A stretch of 64,000 nt of DNA from Dyadobacter sp. NIV53 (lineage in GTDB: Bacteria > Bacteroidota > Bacteroidia > Cytophagales > Spirosomataceae), in the NCBI RefSeq assembly GCF_019711195.1, contig NZ_CP081299.1, positions 3,942,001-4,006,000 of the forward strand. Reading direction: 5' to 3'. Below are positions 47,884 through 58,232 of the stretch, piece after piece; within the stretch, counting starts at the first letter, position 1; the number at the start of each line of letters is the position of its first letter. The position numbers and the translations under genes are program-made. The notes under the pieces are model-generated. The model was given only the letters and a program-made list of their open reading frames with translations. It was not told where the DNA came from and did no database searches.

Positions 47884-50633
47884 ATGATAAAAGCGGTTGT
47901 ATTTGGCATAGCCGGGCTGATTATTTTGCTTTCCTCACTGTTCTGGTCAGGTTGGTTTGGTCATAAGGTTGACTATAATACCGAGGTCAAGCCGATCCTG
48001 AACAAAAACTGTATGGGCTGTCATGGAGGTGTAAAAAAGGCGGGTGATGTCAGTTTTCTATTTGAACATGAAATGCTGGAACCTGGCAAATCAGGTAAAA
48101 TTCCTGTCGTGCGTGGTGATGCGGATGCGAGTGAAATGATCCGTCGTATTCAAAGCCATGATCCGGATGAAATGATGCCAAAAAATGGTACACCTTTGAG
48201 TGAAGATGATATTTCGACATTGAAAAAATGGATCAATGAAGGTGCTGAATGGGAAAAACATTGGTCTTACAATCGTATTGAAAAACCGGAAATACCTTCT
48301 GCAGGTAACATTTGGAATCTGTTTGGATTATTAAACAAAAGCGAAAGCAATTGGGCCAAAAATGAAATTGACCATTTTATACTTCAAAAATTAAAAGAAA
48401 AAAACTTTCCGTTTCTCCAGAGGCTGATAAAGCAACACTGATCCGGCGGGTTAGCCTGGATTTGACAGGTTTGCCGCCTACTGAAAAAGAAGTAAAGGAT
48501 TTTGAAAATGATAAATCTGCCAATGCGTACGAAAAAGTAGTTGACCGCCTGTTGAAATCACCTGCCTATGGTGAAAAGTGGACTTCAATGTGGATGGATC
48601 TTGCACGGTATGCAGACACAAAAGGTTACGAAAGTGATGGTGGAAGGACAATATGGCGTTACCGGGATTACGTGGTAAAATCTTTTAATGATGATAAACC
48701 ATTCGATCAGTTTACTATTGAACAACTTGCAGGTGATTTACTTCCAAAAGGTAAAGATGGTTTTCCCAAAGAGGAAAATATGATAGCAACTGGCTATCAC
48801 CGCAATACCATGACAAATAACGAAGGCGGAACCGACGACGAAGAGTTTCGTACTGCTGCACAAATTGACCGCGTGAACACTACATGGGAGGTTTGGCAGG
48901 GAACGACATTCGCTTGTATCCAGTGCCATAGCCATCCTTATGATCCGATTCCGCACGAAGATTATTACAAATACATGGCGTTTTTTAATAACAGCCGTGA
49001 TGAAGATGTATGGGATGAATGGCCGAAATTAAGATTTTATAAAGGGGAAGATTCGGTACGTGTGGAACGTGTGAAGAACTGGATCAAAAAATATAATCCA
49101 AAACAGGTTGACGAGGTTACCCAGTTTATGAAGGTAATGGAGCCGAAGATCAACGCACACAATTTTGTAAAAGGCGATCAGTCAACGGTTTTATTGATTT
49201 CGTATTATGGAGTGAAAAACAAAGGAAATGCACGTATTCCGCAGGTAAATCTGACCGATGCAGGAAGTGTTGTGATGAATATATCTACCAAAGCCGAAAA
49301 CGCTGTTCTGACATTACACATTGATAAACTGGACGGGCCTGTTTTATCAACCATAAAAGTTCCGACAAGAGACACAGTCATTGTAGCTCCGATTTCCAAA
49401 GTTTCGGGAAAGCATGATATATATCTTACCTTAAACAGTCCAAAAGCACCCGAAGAATGGGTACGGATTATGTGGGCTTCATTTCAAAAGGAATTGCCCG
49501 GAAAAGATCAGCCGGATTATCCTAAAATTGTAACGGACTATGCAGCTGCTTTAACAAAGTCTACCGAAAGTATGCCGGTAATCTGGGAAGGAAAAGGTGA
49601 TTTTGCGAGGAAAACCAACGTATTTGTGAGAGGAAACTGGATGGTAAAAGGTGCCGAAGTAAAGCCGGATGTTCCGCAACTTTTGTCACCAATGCCCAAA
49701 GAATATTCAAAAGACAGGCTGGGACTGGCTAAGTGGATTGTGAACCGTGAAAATGCACTGACGGGAAGGGTCATTGTAAACCGCTTTTGGGAGCAGCTTT
49801 TTGGAAAAGGCATTGTTGAAACGGTTGAAGATTTTGGTTCACAGGGAAGCGAGCCAACACACAGGGAATTGCTGGACTGGCTGGCTGTTGACTTTATGGA
49901 AAATGATCATTGGAGCGTTAAAAAGCTTTTGAAAACGATAGTGATGTCGGCAACGTATCAGCAAAGTTCCAAAACAGATCAGGACAAACTGGAAAAAGAT
50001 CCTTATAATATCTGGATCTCACGCGGGCCGAGAGTCAGGTTGAGTGCAGAACAGGTGCGTGACCAGGCTTTGGCATGCAGCGGATTAATTTCACGTAAAA
50101 TGTACGGTCCGGGCGTGATGCCACCGCAACCCGATAAAATCTGGCAGTCGCCTTACAGTGGAGAAAAATGGGTTTTGAGCGAAGGTGAAGACAGATACAG
50201 AAGAGGTATTTATACCTACTGGAAACGTACTGCGCCATATCCTTCGATGGTTACTTTTGATGCACCAAGCCGGGAATTTTGCCAGTCAAGAAGGATTTTG
50301 ACCAATACACCACTGCAGGCTCTGGTAACCTTAAATGATCCTGTATATCTGGAAGCGGCCGAAAAACTGGCGACTAATATGCAAAAAAGAGGTAAAACAC
50401 CTGAACAGCAGTTAACAGAAGGATACAGGATGCTCACTTTCCAGCCGATTGCCAAGAAGAATCTGAATGTATTGGTAAAAGTATATCAGGAAGCATTGGA
50501 TGCTTATAAAAAGAAACCCATTGAAGTAGACAGTATGCTGATTTACGGAAAAGAAAAATCCCCTGAACTGGCAGCGCTGACGATCTCGGCCAATGTAATG
50601 CTGAATCTGGATAATGTGGTTACGAAGGAATAA
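47884..50633 (+). pseudogene. Planctomycete-type cytochrome DUF1549/DUF1553 protein, frameshifted
   Basis: The start MIKAVVFGIAG (47884) gives a membrane anchor, then a planctomycete cytochrome domain with CMGCH. The frame drifts at the A7 run 48398-48404 and stops at 48441. The other frame continues with LSVSPEADKATLIRRVSLDLTG and the DUF1549 core (ARYADTKGYESDGGRTIWRY, QCHSHPYDPI), and ends with the DUF1553 region (VNRFWEQLFGKGIVETVEDFG). One added A restores one protein of about 917 residues. Family members are thought to be cell-surface oxidoreductases or hydrolases in polysaccharide breakdown. The protein is probably intact if the A run is a sequencing error. Confidence 0.82.
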
Positions 50634-51070
50634 GGGGGAATGGGAGGAAGGAGGAAAGGGAAGAATGGGTGGAAGGAAGAATGGGAAGAAAAGGACATTG
50701 TAATTGTAACCTAAAAATCCATTTCAAACAGCCTGAAAGGCTCACATACCTCAGCCCATGGTAACACCGTGGGAAACGGGAAAAAAGGAAAACAGAAATA
50801 ATTGTAACCTAAAAATCCATTTCAAACAGCCTGAAAGGCTCCTATACCTCAGCCCAGGGTAACACCCTGGGAAACGGGAAACGGGAAAAAAGGAAAAACA
50901 GAAATAATTTGTAACCTAAAAATCCATTTCAAACAGCCTGAAAGGCTCCTATACCTCAACCCAGGGTAATACCCTGGGACGAAAATATAACAATCCAATT
51001 CAAATAGCCTGAAAGGCTTACATACCTCACCCCAGGGCAGCGCCCTGGGGTACACGACCGGAAGAACATT
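50634..51070. repeat. Gap with four-unit palindromic repeat array
   Basis: This 437-base gap between the DUF1549/1553 and DUF1501 genes opens with a GGAAG-rich stretch (50634-50695). It then has four units, each with two small hairpins. The first is AGCCTGAAAGGCT, found at 50730, 50828, 50935 and 51006. The second is CCCAGGGTAACACCCTGGG-like, with a variant in each unit. Units 1 to 3 share long identical spacers (CCATTTCAAACAG). Unit 1 has CCCATGG paired with CCGTGGG, so a mismatch is kept as a G-U type pair. No ORF and no promoter are evident in the array. Confidence 0.85.
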
Positions 51071-52546
51071 ATGGAAAAGCTATTAAAGGAACTTCAGCAC
51101 GCCGAATTGCAGCGCCAGACCCGGCGGCATTTTTTGCAATCGTGCGGATTTGGACTTGGAGCACTCGGATTGGGTTCGTTACTGGATTCTTGTGGGCCAT
51201 CTACTGCAAAAGGAAGCATTGGAAAAGAAACCTTAAATGCTAAAATCCCGCAATTCGCACCCAAAGCCAAACGGGTGATTTATATCCACATGGCCGGAGC
51301 ACCGTCCCAGCTCGAACTTTTCGATTACAAACCACAGCTCGAAAAATACCACGGAAAAGATTGTCCGGCGGAATTTCTGGAAGGCAAGAAATTCGCTTTC
51401 ATACAGGGCGTTCCTAAAATGCTGGGACCACAAAGCAAATTTAAACAGTACGGACAATCCGGTGCATGGATGTCGGATTATGTGCCTTATCTGCAAACCG
51501 TTGCTGATGAAATTACTTTCATGAAAGCGATGCATACGGATCAGTTCAACCACGCACCAGCGCAATTGCTGATGCATACCGGAAGTGCACGTTTAGGACG
51601 GCCAAGTCTGGGAGCATGGGCAACCTATGGATTAGGCTCTGAAAATCAGAACTTACCCGGTTTCATAGTACTGGCATCCGGCGGACAACAACCCGATGCG
51701 GGTAAAAGTGTATACGGAAGTGGATTTCTGCCTTCTGTTTATCAGGGTGTACAATGCAGGACAGGCGGCGATCCGGTTTTGTATGTAAGTGACCCGAGTG
51801 GCATGAACCGGGATATGCGCAAGCAAACGATCAACGCCATCAATGAAATTAACAAACAGACTTACGAAGACGTACAAGATCCGGAAATCCTGACGCGCAT
51901 CAGTCAGTATGAAATGGCTTTCCGCATGCAAATGTCAGTTCCCGAAGTAATGGATATTTCCAAAGAACCACAGTTTATACTGGATATGTATGGAGTAAAA
52001 CCAGGCGAGGGCACATTTGCCATGAACTGTCTTTTGGCACGTAAACTGGTTGAGAATGACGTTCGCTTTGTGCAGCTTTTCGATTGGGGCTGGGATGGGC
52101 ACGGAACATCTGCCGATCATAATGTTGAAGGCGGATTACGACATAAATGCAGGGAATCAGATCAGCCTGTTGCGGCTTTGATACAGGATCTGAAAATGCG
52201 GGGATTACTGGAAGAAACCCTCATAATCTGGGGAGCGGAATTTGGCAGGACACCCATGCAGGAAAACAGGAATGGGCTTGTGATGCCTTATATGGGCCGG
52301 GATCACCATCTCGATGCATTCACAATGTGGATGGCCGGAGGAGGAGTGAAGCAGGGATTTTCCCATGGAGAAACGGACGAATTGGGATATTATGGCGTAA
52401 AAGACCGCGTGCATGTCCATGATTTACAAGCAACTATTCTTCATTTAATGGGTTTTGATCATGAAAAATTTACCTATCCTTTCCAGGGTAGAAATTTCAG
52501 ATTAACAGATACAGAAGGAAAAGTAGTGAAGCAAGTATTGGCTTGA
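51071..52546 (+). CDS. DUF1501 family secreted protein
   Basis: The 491-residue protein begins with RRHFLQSCGFGLGALGLGS, a twin-arginine-like signal followed by a lipobox-like LLDSC. The DUF1501 body has HMAGAPSQLELFDYKP, HTDQFNHAPAQLLMHTG, WDGHGTSADHN, IIWGAEFGRTPM and GRDHHLDAFTMWMAGGG. These resemble alkaline-phosphatase-superfamily metal sites and occur beside DUF1549/1553 proteins in Planctomycetes and some Bacteroidota. Together the pair is thought to act on glycans at the cell surface. The start lies a few bases after the repeat array. Confidence 0.87.
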   Translation: MEKLLKELQHAELQRQTRRHFLQSCGFGLGALGLGSLLDSCGPSTAKGSIGKETLNAKIPQFAPKAKRVIYIHMAGAPSQLELFDYKPQLEKYHGKDCPAEFLEGKKFAFIQGVPKMLGPQSKFKQYGQSGAWMSDYVPYLQTVADEITFMKAMHTDQFNHAPAQLLMHTGSARLGRPSLGAWATYGLGSENQNLPGFIVLASGGQQPDAGKSVYGSGFLPSVYQGVQCRTGGDPVLYVSDPSGMNRDMRKQTINAINEINKQTYEDVQDPEILTRISQYEMAFRMQMSVPEVMDISKEPQFILDMYGVKPGEGTFAMNCLLARKLVENDVRFVQLFDWGWDGHGTSADHNVEGGLRHKCRESDQPVAALIQDLKMRGLLEETLIIWGAEFGRTPMQENRNGLVMPYMGRDHHLDAFTMWMAGGGVKQGFSHGETDELGYYGVKDRVHVHDLQATILHLMGFDHEKFTYPFQGRNFRLTDTEGKVVKQVLA

Positions 52547-52590
52547 AGACTTTCCAAGTCTTATTGCAGAAAATAATTTTTATATAGCAA

Positions 52591-54099
52591 ATGCATTTTA
52601 TACTACTACAGGCTTCTGGCTGGTTTTCAAATTGGGCAATTTTTATTGGAAGATTTCATCCGGTCTTGGTGCATTTGCCAATTGGTTTTCTATTAATAGC
52701 AGCGCTTCTTGAAATCGGTCGCCGTACCGGAAAGATTGGTGTAAGCGAGTCTGCCATATCATTCATTCTTTTCTGGTCTGCAATTGGAGCTACCTTGGCT
52801 TGTATTGCAGGCTATTTACTATCGTTGGGAGGAGGTTATGATGAAGAGTTATTAAGTGATCACAAATGGCAGGGAATAGGAGTGGCGGTATTTGCGTGGA
52901 TTGCCTGGATTGTAAAATCTGACTGGATTAAAGCTAAATTACATTTTGTGCCTGCTTTGTATCTGCCAGCTTTTGGCCTTGCAACCATCCTGACCATGAC
53001 TGCAGGGCACGACGGTGGCTCGCTTACACACGGAGACGGATATCTGACACAATACACGCCGGAACCTTTTAGAAGTCTGGCTGGAATGCCTCCAATTACT
53101 GAACCGGTTACAGAAATAAAACCCATTGCCAATGTTGAGCAGGCTGTTGTGTACAAAGATATAGTTCAGCCGATCCTGGAATTACGCTGTGTACAATGCC
53201 ATAATGCTACCAAGCAAAAGGGTGATCTGCGTATGGATCAATTGGCTTTAATGCTAAAAGGCGGAAAAGGCGGGCCTGTCTTTATTGCGGGTAAAAGTGC
53301 TGAAAGTGATCTGATTAAACGATGCTTATTGCCGGAAAGCGATGATGACCACATGCCTCCAAAAGGAAAACCACAATTATCAAATGAACAAATTGCGCTA
53401 CTCTCCTGGTGGATTGACCAAGGTGCACCTGCCGATAAAAAAGTCGCAGAATTAAAGATTCCCGACAATTTGAAACCTGCTTTGGCCTCATTGTCTACTG
53501 GTAACCCTTCATCGGGAGTAAAAAGCTCGGAATCGGTAGTGCTAAGTTTGAAAGTTCCGGCTGCAAATGAAAAAGATATAGAAGCATTAGTAAAAGCAGG
53601 ACTGATTGTGAACAATTTATCACATGACCAAAATCTGATAGAAGTAAGTGCAGTGAATGCTCCTGGTTTCAATGATAGCCAGATGGGACTAATCACCGCT
53701 TTATCTGAACAAATTGCCTGGCTTAAACTGGGAGATACAAAAATTACGGATGCTGCTTTAAAGGAAATTTCAAAATTGAAAAATCTGAATAAATTGCATC
53801 TGGAGCACACAGTTATAACTGACGCTGGCCTGGCTAATTTGAAAAACCTGCCTTATCTTGAATACTTAAATTTGGTGGATACTAAGATTACGGACGCTGG
53901 TTTGAAAAATATTGCATCTGTAAAAAGTTTGCGATCCATATATGTATGGCAATCTGCTGTGACAGATAGCGCGGTAAGCCAGGTAAGCAGGATTTATCCC
54001 AAGCTTTCCATTATCAGCGGGTTAAACGAGGCAGCAGTTGCAAAATTTTTAAAAGCTGGCGACAGCACACAAACAATTGCAGTTAAAAAAATCCAATAA
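52591..54099 (+). CDS. DUF2231 membrane protein with cytochrome c and LRR-like parts
   Basis: The 502-residue protein has an N-terminal DUF2231-like set of four membrane helices (about 15-150; FHPVLVHLPIGFLLIAALLE). A planctomycete cytochrome domain follows, with CVQCH near 204 and HMPPKGKPQL. The last third has leucine-rich-like repeats (NLNKLHLEHTVITDAGLANLKNL). Such fused proteins accept electrons from the surface oxidoreductases. It follows DUF1501 by 44 bases. A membrane electron-transfer role within the same pathway is inferred from the haem site and context. Confidence 0.82.
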   Translation: MHFILLQASGWFSNWAIFIGRFHPVLVHLPIGFLLIAALLEIGRRTGKIGVSESAISFILFWSAIGATLACIAGYLLSLGGGYDEELLSDHKWQGIGVAVFAWIAWIVKSDWIKAKLHFVPALYLPAFGLATILTMTAGHDGGSLTHGDGYLTQYTPEPFRSLAGMPPITEPVTEIKPIANVEQAVVYKDIVQPILELRCVQCHNATKQKGDLRMDQLALMLKGGKGGPVFIAGKSAESDLIKRCLLPESDDDHMPPKGKPQLSNEQIALLSWWIDQGAPADKKVAELKIPDNLKPALASLSTGNPSSGVKSSESVVLSLKVPAANEKDIEALVKAGLIVNNLSHDQNLIEVSAVNAPGFNDSQMGLITALSEQIAWLKLGDTKITDAALKEISKLKNLNKLHLEHTVITDAGLANLKNLPYLEYLNLVDTKITDAGLKNIASVKSLRSIYVWQSAVTDSAVSQVSRIYPKLSIISGLNEAAVAKFLKAGDSTQTIAVKKIQ

Positions 54100-54197
54100 T
54101 GTAAGTCGTAGCTCCTATAATAACTTTATTATAAAGAGTATTAGCAAGTTGTAATAACTATGCAAACTTTAAACTCTAAACTTTTCACTTATTCTAC

Positions 54198-55127
54198 ATG
54201 AACCGCCGGAATTTTATGAGTACTGCCTTAGCAAGTGCGGGAGTAATATCAGGTCTTGAAGCTGCTGCTCAGGAAAATATCGCCCCGTTTCAGTTTAAAG
54301 ATAAATCCTTTTTAAAAATCCTGGGAACAAACTGGGGCTTTGAGGGAACAACCGATGAATTTTGCGCAGCAATTAAAAAAGAAGGGTATGACGGAACCGA
54401 AATGTGGTGGCCCGGAACGAAAGAAAAACAAACAGAACTATTCTCTGCTTTAAAAAAGTATGATCTGGAAGTTGGTTTTCTGTGTGGATCAGGAGAGAGG
54501 GATTATGTGACACATCTGGATGCATTTAAAAAATCCATCAACGCTGCTACAACCGAATTTGACCGGAAACCACTTTATATTAATTGTCACAGTGGCCGGG
54601 ATCATTTTTCTTATGAACAGAATAAAGCATTTATAGACCATACTACCGAAGCAGCTGCAAAAAGCGGTATACCTATTTATCACGAAACACACCGTGGAAG
54701 AATGCTTTTTGCCGCACATGTTACACGAAATTTTATTGAGAAAAATCCTGCTTTAAGACTTACACTCGATATTTCGCATTGGTGTAATGTGCATGAAAGT
54801 TTATTACAGGACCAGGAAGAAACAGTTAAGCTTGCATTAGCCAGGGTAGGGCATATTCATTCACGTATTGGTCATGAAGAAGGTCCTCAGGTAAATGATC
54901 CGCGTGCTCCTGAATGGGAAGCAACCGTAAAGGCACATTTAGCATGGTGGGATGCCGTTGTGGAGCAAAAGATCAAAAACGGAGAAACACTGACTGTCCT
55001 TACAGAATTCGGTCCGCCCAATTATTTGCCGACCTTACCTTACACCAATCAGCCACTCGCAGATCAGTGGGCGATTAATGTGTACATGATGAACTTACTG
55101 AGGAAAAGGTATTTGAAAGCGGATTAA
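54198..55127 (+). CDS. Secreted sugar phosphate isomerase/epimerase-like TIM barrel
   Basis: The 309-residue protein has RRNFMSTALASAGVISG as a twin-arginine-like export signal, then a xylose isomerase-like TIM barrel. Metal ligands are suggested by YHETHRGR, LTLDISHW, GHIHSRIGHEEGPQV and LTEFGPP. Members act on sugars or keto sugars with a divalent metal. It ends the PVC-type gene run. A short family B-like AAACTTTAAACTC stretch lies just upstream at 54155-54197. Substrate unknown; inferred to process a product of the oxidation steps. Confidence 0.8.
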   Translation: MNRRNFMSTALASAGVISGLEAAAQENIAPFQFKDKSFLKILGTNWGFEGTTDEFCAAIKKEGYDGTEMWWPGTKEKQTELFSALKKYDLEVGFLCGSGERDYVTHLDAFKKSINAATTEFDRKPLYINCHSGRDHFSYEQNKAFIDHTTEAAAKSGIPIYHETHRGRMLFAAHVTRNFIEKNPALRLTLDISHWCNVHESLLQDQEETVKLALARVGHIHSRIGHEEGPQVNDPRAPEWEATVKAHLAWWDAVVEQKIKNGETLTVLTEFGPPNYLPTLPYTNQPLADQWAINVYMMNLLRKRYLKAD

Positions 55128-55223
55128 CCCGGTGCGGTTCACTGGGGAAATAATAGCTGAAGTGCGCAAAGGGACATAAGGTGATGTCACCCTCTCACAG
55201 AGCATTACCCTGTGAAGTTCTCC

Positions 55224-55709
55224 CTACAACTTCCTCTCAATCAGCCGGATCAAACCTTCCAGCCATTCCGCATCTGTTTCACTGAAATCATCCAGTTCGT
55301 CACTATCCACATCCAATACCATGGCGACGGTTCCGTTTCTATGAAAAACGGGTAAAACAATTTCTGATCTGGAAGCAGAACTGCACGCAATATGACCGGG
55401 GAATGCTTCAACATCAGGAACGATCAATGTTTTTTGCTGTGAATAACTTGCGCCGCAAACACCTTTATGAAAAGGAATACGTGTACAGGCAACAGGCCCC
55501 TGGAATGGCCCTAAAACCAGCTGGCCTTCTTTAGCAATGTAAAAACCTACCCAGAAAAATCCAAAAGCCTCTTTTAATACAGCAGCTACATTTGCAAGAT
55601 TCGCCGTTAAATCACTTTCAGATTCAATCAATGACTGTATTTGAGGAATGATCGTTTCGTAAATCGTTTTCCGGTCTGTTGTTTGCGGGATAAAAAGATC
55701 TTCTGCCAT
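55224..55709 (-). CDS. msrC: Free methionine-(R)-sulfoxide reductase (GAF domain)
   Basis: The 161-residue GAF protein matches fRMsr. It has FFWVGFYIAKEGQLVLGPFQG, then ACTRIPFHKGVCGAS and HIACSSASRSEIVLPVF, which supply the three conserved Cys of the family (one resolving, one catalytic). It reduces free methionine-(R)-sulfoxide and protects the cell from oxidative damage, using thioredoxin. The length matches characterised enzymes (about 160). It is monocistronic and convergent with the sugar isomerase gene. Confidence 0.9.
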   Translation of the reverse strand: MAEDLFIPQTTDRKTIYETIIPQIQSLIESESDLTANLANVAAVLKEAFGFFWVGFYIAKEGQLVLGPFQGPVACTRIPFHKGVCGASYSQQKTLIVPDVEAFPGHIACSSASRSEIVLPVFHRNGTVAMVLDVDSDELDDFSETDAEWLEGLIRLIERKL

Positions 55710-55871
55710 GCAATGGTAATATTATCGTTTATTCCAAAATGAACGTGGATTACATTACAAAAGTTACAGACCTGTGTTAAAATCTGATGGCATAGATGTT
55801 GGAGTTATTACGGTATATGTTGGTTAAATCAATTCTAAATCTGTTATTTCGCAAATTGGTTTTATTTTGAA

Positions 55872-56717
55872 GTGAATACGCGCATGATGCAACGCCACAT
55901 ACTTTTAATGGATGGTCCTGACCATAAAGGGCTCATTTACAAGGTTACCCGCATACTTTTTGAACACAATCAGAACATTATCCGTAATGATGAATATGTG
56001 AGCCCGTCACATTATTTTTTCATGAGGACGGAATTTGAGGGAGAAACAGATGCGAGTGAATTGCTGATTGTACTTCAGAAGGAATTGCCGTCAGGAATTA
56101 ATCTTCGTCTGAATCCTAAAAAGAAAAAAGACATTGTACTGTTTGTAACCAAAGAACATCATTGTCTGGGTGAACTTTTGATACGTTACGCATTTGATGA
56201 ACTGGATGCTACAATTCAGGCGGTGGTGAGTAACTATAATACATTGCAGCCATTAGTAGGCAAGTTCGGTATTCCTTTTCATTATATTACACATGAAAAT
56301 AAAAGCCGGGAGGAACACGAACAGTCTATTCTGAGAACGCTGGATATTTATCGTCCGGAATATCTGGTCCTGGCTAAATACATGCGTATTATTGCAGCCG
56401 ATTTCGTTAATCATTATCCCGACAGGATCATTAATATACATCATTCCTTTTTACCCGCATTTATTGGGGCCAATCCTTATCGGCAGGCTTATGAAAGGGG
56501 CGTCAAGATTATTGGGGCAACGGCGCATTTTGTAAATAATGACCTGGATGAAGGGCCGATTATTGCGCAGGATGTAAAACCAGTAGATCACCGGCAAACT
56601 GCTATGGATATGGCAACACTCGGAAAAGATACAGAAAAAGCGGTTTTATCAAAGGCTTTAAAACTGGTATTTAACGACCGTGTTTTTATTCATAATAACC
56701 GGACTATCATCCTGTAA
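55872..56717 (+). CDS. purU: Formyltetrahydrofolate deformylase
   Basis: The 281-residue enzyme hydrolyses 10-formyl-THF to THF and formate, balancing the one-carbon pool. An N-terminal ACT domain (about 5-85; DGPDHKGLIYKVTRILFEHN) is followed by a formyltransferase-like domain. Its motif INIHHSFLPAFIGANPYRQAYERG carries the catalytic His and Asn, and ATAHFVNNDLDEGPII the catalytic Asp. GTG 55872 is the longest start; ATG 55884 or 55887 may be used instead. A strong terminator follows 5 bases after the stop. Confidence 0.93.
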   Translation: MNTRMMQRHILLMDGPDHKGLIYKVTRILFEHNQNIIRNDEYVSPSHYFFMRTEFEGETDASELLIVLQKELPSGINLRLNPKKKKDIVLFVTKEHHCLGELLIRYAFDELDATIQAVVSNYNTLQPLVGKFGIPFHYITHENKSREEHEQSILRTLDIYRPEYLVLAKYMRIIAADFVNHYPDRIINIHHSFLPAFIGANPYRQAYERGVKIIGATAHFVNNDLDEGPIIAQDVKPVDHRQTAMDMATLGKDTEKAVLSKALKLVFNDRVFIHNNRTIIL

Positions 56718-56722
56718 CAAGA

Positions 56723-56757
56723 AAAAAGCCCTTAGTCAGAATCACCGAGGGCTTTTT
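56723..56757. terminator. Bidirectional terminator between purU and leuA
   Basis: AAAAAGCCCT (56723-56732) pairs with 56748-56757, and both arms carry A/T runs. It lies between convergent purU and leuA and could serve both. Confidence 0.85.
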
Positions 56758-56852
56758 GTAATCTGATGGATGTTATTGATTATGTAATTCTACAAAAAAA
56801 TCTTCAAAACATCAAATTCATAGTCAGGCTATTACGAAATTCTAATGCTATT

Positions 56853-58010
56853 TTAATTAACTGGTATAGCAGTTCGCGCCAGATCTACAAGATCAGCATC
56901 ATTCACTTCTTTTTTCAGATCCGCTACTTCAAGGAAACGGGTGTAAAGTTCATCCAGTGCAGGTTTATCAAAACTGAACCCCAGCAATTCCAAACGATGT
57001 TTCAATGCATGACGGCCGCTTCTTGCAGTTAATACAATATCGGATTTATCTACGCCAACATCATGCGGGTTCATGATTTCGTAATTTAATGTATGTTTCA
57101 GGAAACCATCCTGATGAATGCCTGACGAATGTGCAAAAGCATTGCGTCCCACAATCGCTTTATTAGCCTGTACAGGCATGCGCATCATTTTAGAAACCAA
57201 CTGGCTTGTAGGGTAAATAAATTGTGTATTTACACCCGTTTCAAGTCCAAGTTCCTTGTGTACATGTAATGCCATCACCACTTCTTCAAGCGAAGTATTC
57301 CCCGCACGTTCTCCGATTCCGTTTATTGTAACTTCTACCTGGCGCGCACCCTGGCTTATTCCGGCAATGGAATTGGCAGTTGCGAGCCCCAGGTCATTAT
57401 GACAATGTATTGAAATGATCGCTTTGTGTACATTTTTTACATTCTCAAAAATATATTTGATTTTGTTGCCATATTCTTCAGGCAGGCAATATCCGGTTGT
57501 GTCAGGAATATTTACAACAGTTGCACCGGCTGCAATGACTGCCTCTACCAACTGGGCAAGAAAAACCAGGTCTGCCCGGCCAGCGTCTTCACAGTAGAAT
57601 TCAACATCCTCTACCTTGCTTTTGGCATATTTTGTAGCAGAGATTGCTCTTTCAATGATCTTTTCTCTTGTCGTATTAAATTTATGCTGAATATGGATAT
57701 CAGACGAGCCGATACCAGTATGGATCCTGCCGCGTTTGGCATATTGCAATGCTTCGGCTGCTGCATCAATATCGCCAATTACAGCACGCGAAAGTGCGCA
57801 AATAATAGGTTCGCGAACGGCTTTAGAAATTTCAACCACAGAGCGGAAATCTCCCGGGCTTGATACCGGAAATCCTGCTTCTATTACATCAACACCCAGT
57901 TTTTCGAGTTGTCTGGCTACGACAATTTTTTCTTCAGTTGTTAATTGGCTGCCTGGTACCTGCTCGCCGTCCCTTAAGGTTGTGTCGAAGATCTGAACTC
58001 GATTACTCAT
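56853..58010 (-). CDS. leuA: 2-isopropylmalate synthase, short form
   Basis: The 385-residue enzyme condenses acetyl-CoA with 2-oxoisovalerate, the first step of leucine synthesis. The HMGL-like barrel is complete: [13 protein letters not shown] with the metal Asp, [15 protein letters not shown] with the His pair, and [16 protein letters not shown]. After a short subdomain the chain ends near residue 385. The C-terminal leucine-binding regulatory domain, found in most LeuA of 500 or more residues, is absent. It may therefore escape feedback by leucine. It is the last gene of the leu operon here. Confidence 0.92.
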   Translation of the reverse strand: MSNRVQIFDTTLRDGEQVPGSQLTTEEKIVVARQLEKLGVDVIEAGFPVSSPGDFRSVVEISKAVREPIICALSRAVIGDIDAAAEALQYAKRGRIHTGIGSSDIHIQHKFNTTREKIIERAISATKYAKSKVEDVEFYCEDAGRADLVFLAQLVEAVIAAGATVVNIPDTTGYCLPEEYGNKIKYIFENVKNVHKAIISIHCHNDLGLATANSIAGISQGARQVEVTINGIGERAGNTSLEEVVMALHVHKELGLETGVNTQFIYPTSQLVSKMMRMPVQANKAIVGRNAFAHSSGIHQDGFLKHTLNYEIMNPHDVGVDKSDIVLTARSGRHALKHRLELLGFSFDKPALDELYTRFLEVADLKKEVNDADLVDLARTAIPVN

Positions 58011-58066
58011 TGCGTGGGTAATTTGATTTTTATGGAATTACGAATTTAATAATTTTCAAACAATAT

Positions 58067-58097
58067 AAAACCCTTTCCTGATGAAGGAAAGGGTTTT
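58067..58097. terminator. Hairpin between leuB and leuA
   Basis: AAAACCCTTTCCT (58067-58079) pairs perfectly with 58085-58097. Upstream of leuA and downstream of leuB on the minus strand, it may terminate or attenuate the leu transcript before leuA. Confidence 0.7.
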
Positions 58098-58232
58098 TTG
58101 AACGATTCAAAACAATGCCCTTTCCGCTGTCACGGAATTATAAGTAGTAGCAGATTTAGGTTTTGATCGTATGTTTTCATGATATAAGCTTGCGAAATTT
58201 CGCTAACTGCGATTTTCTTCTGCAAAGAAAGT

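Noticed and set aside
50704..51050. The four repeats as a CRISPR array
   Set aside because: The units are themselves palindromic, spacers are nearly identical and no Cas genes are near.
55128..55223. Short palindromic wording like the 50704-51050 array
   Set aside because: Only a partial likeness (CCCTGTGAAG) and no second stem, so it was not called a family member.
57426..57863. Long plus-strand ORF opposite leuA
   Set aside because: It is antisense to a well-conserved gene and has an unlikely composition for a protein.
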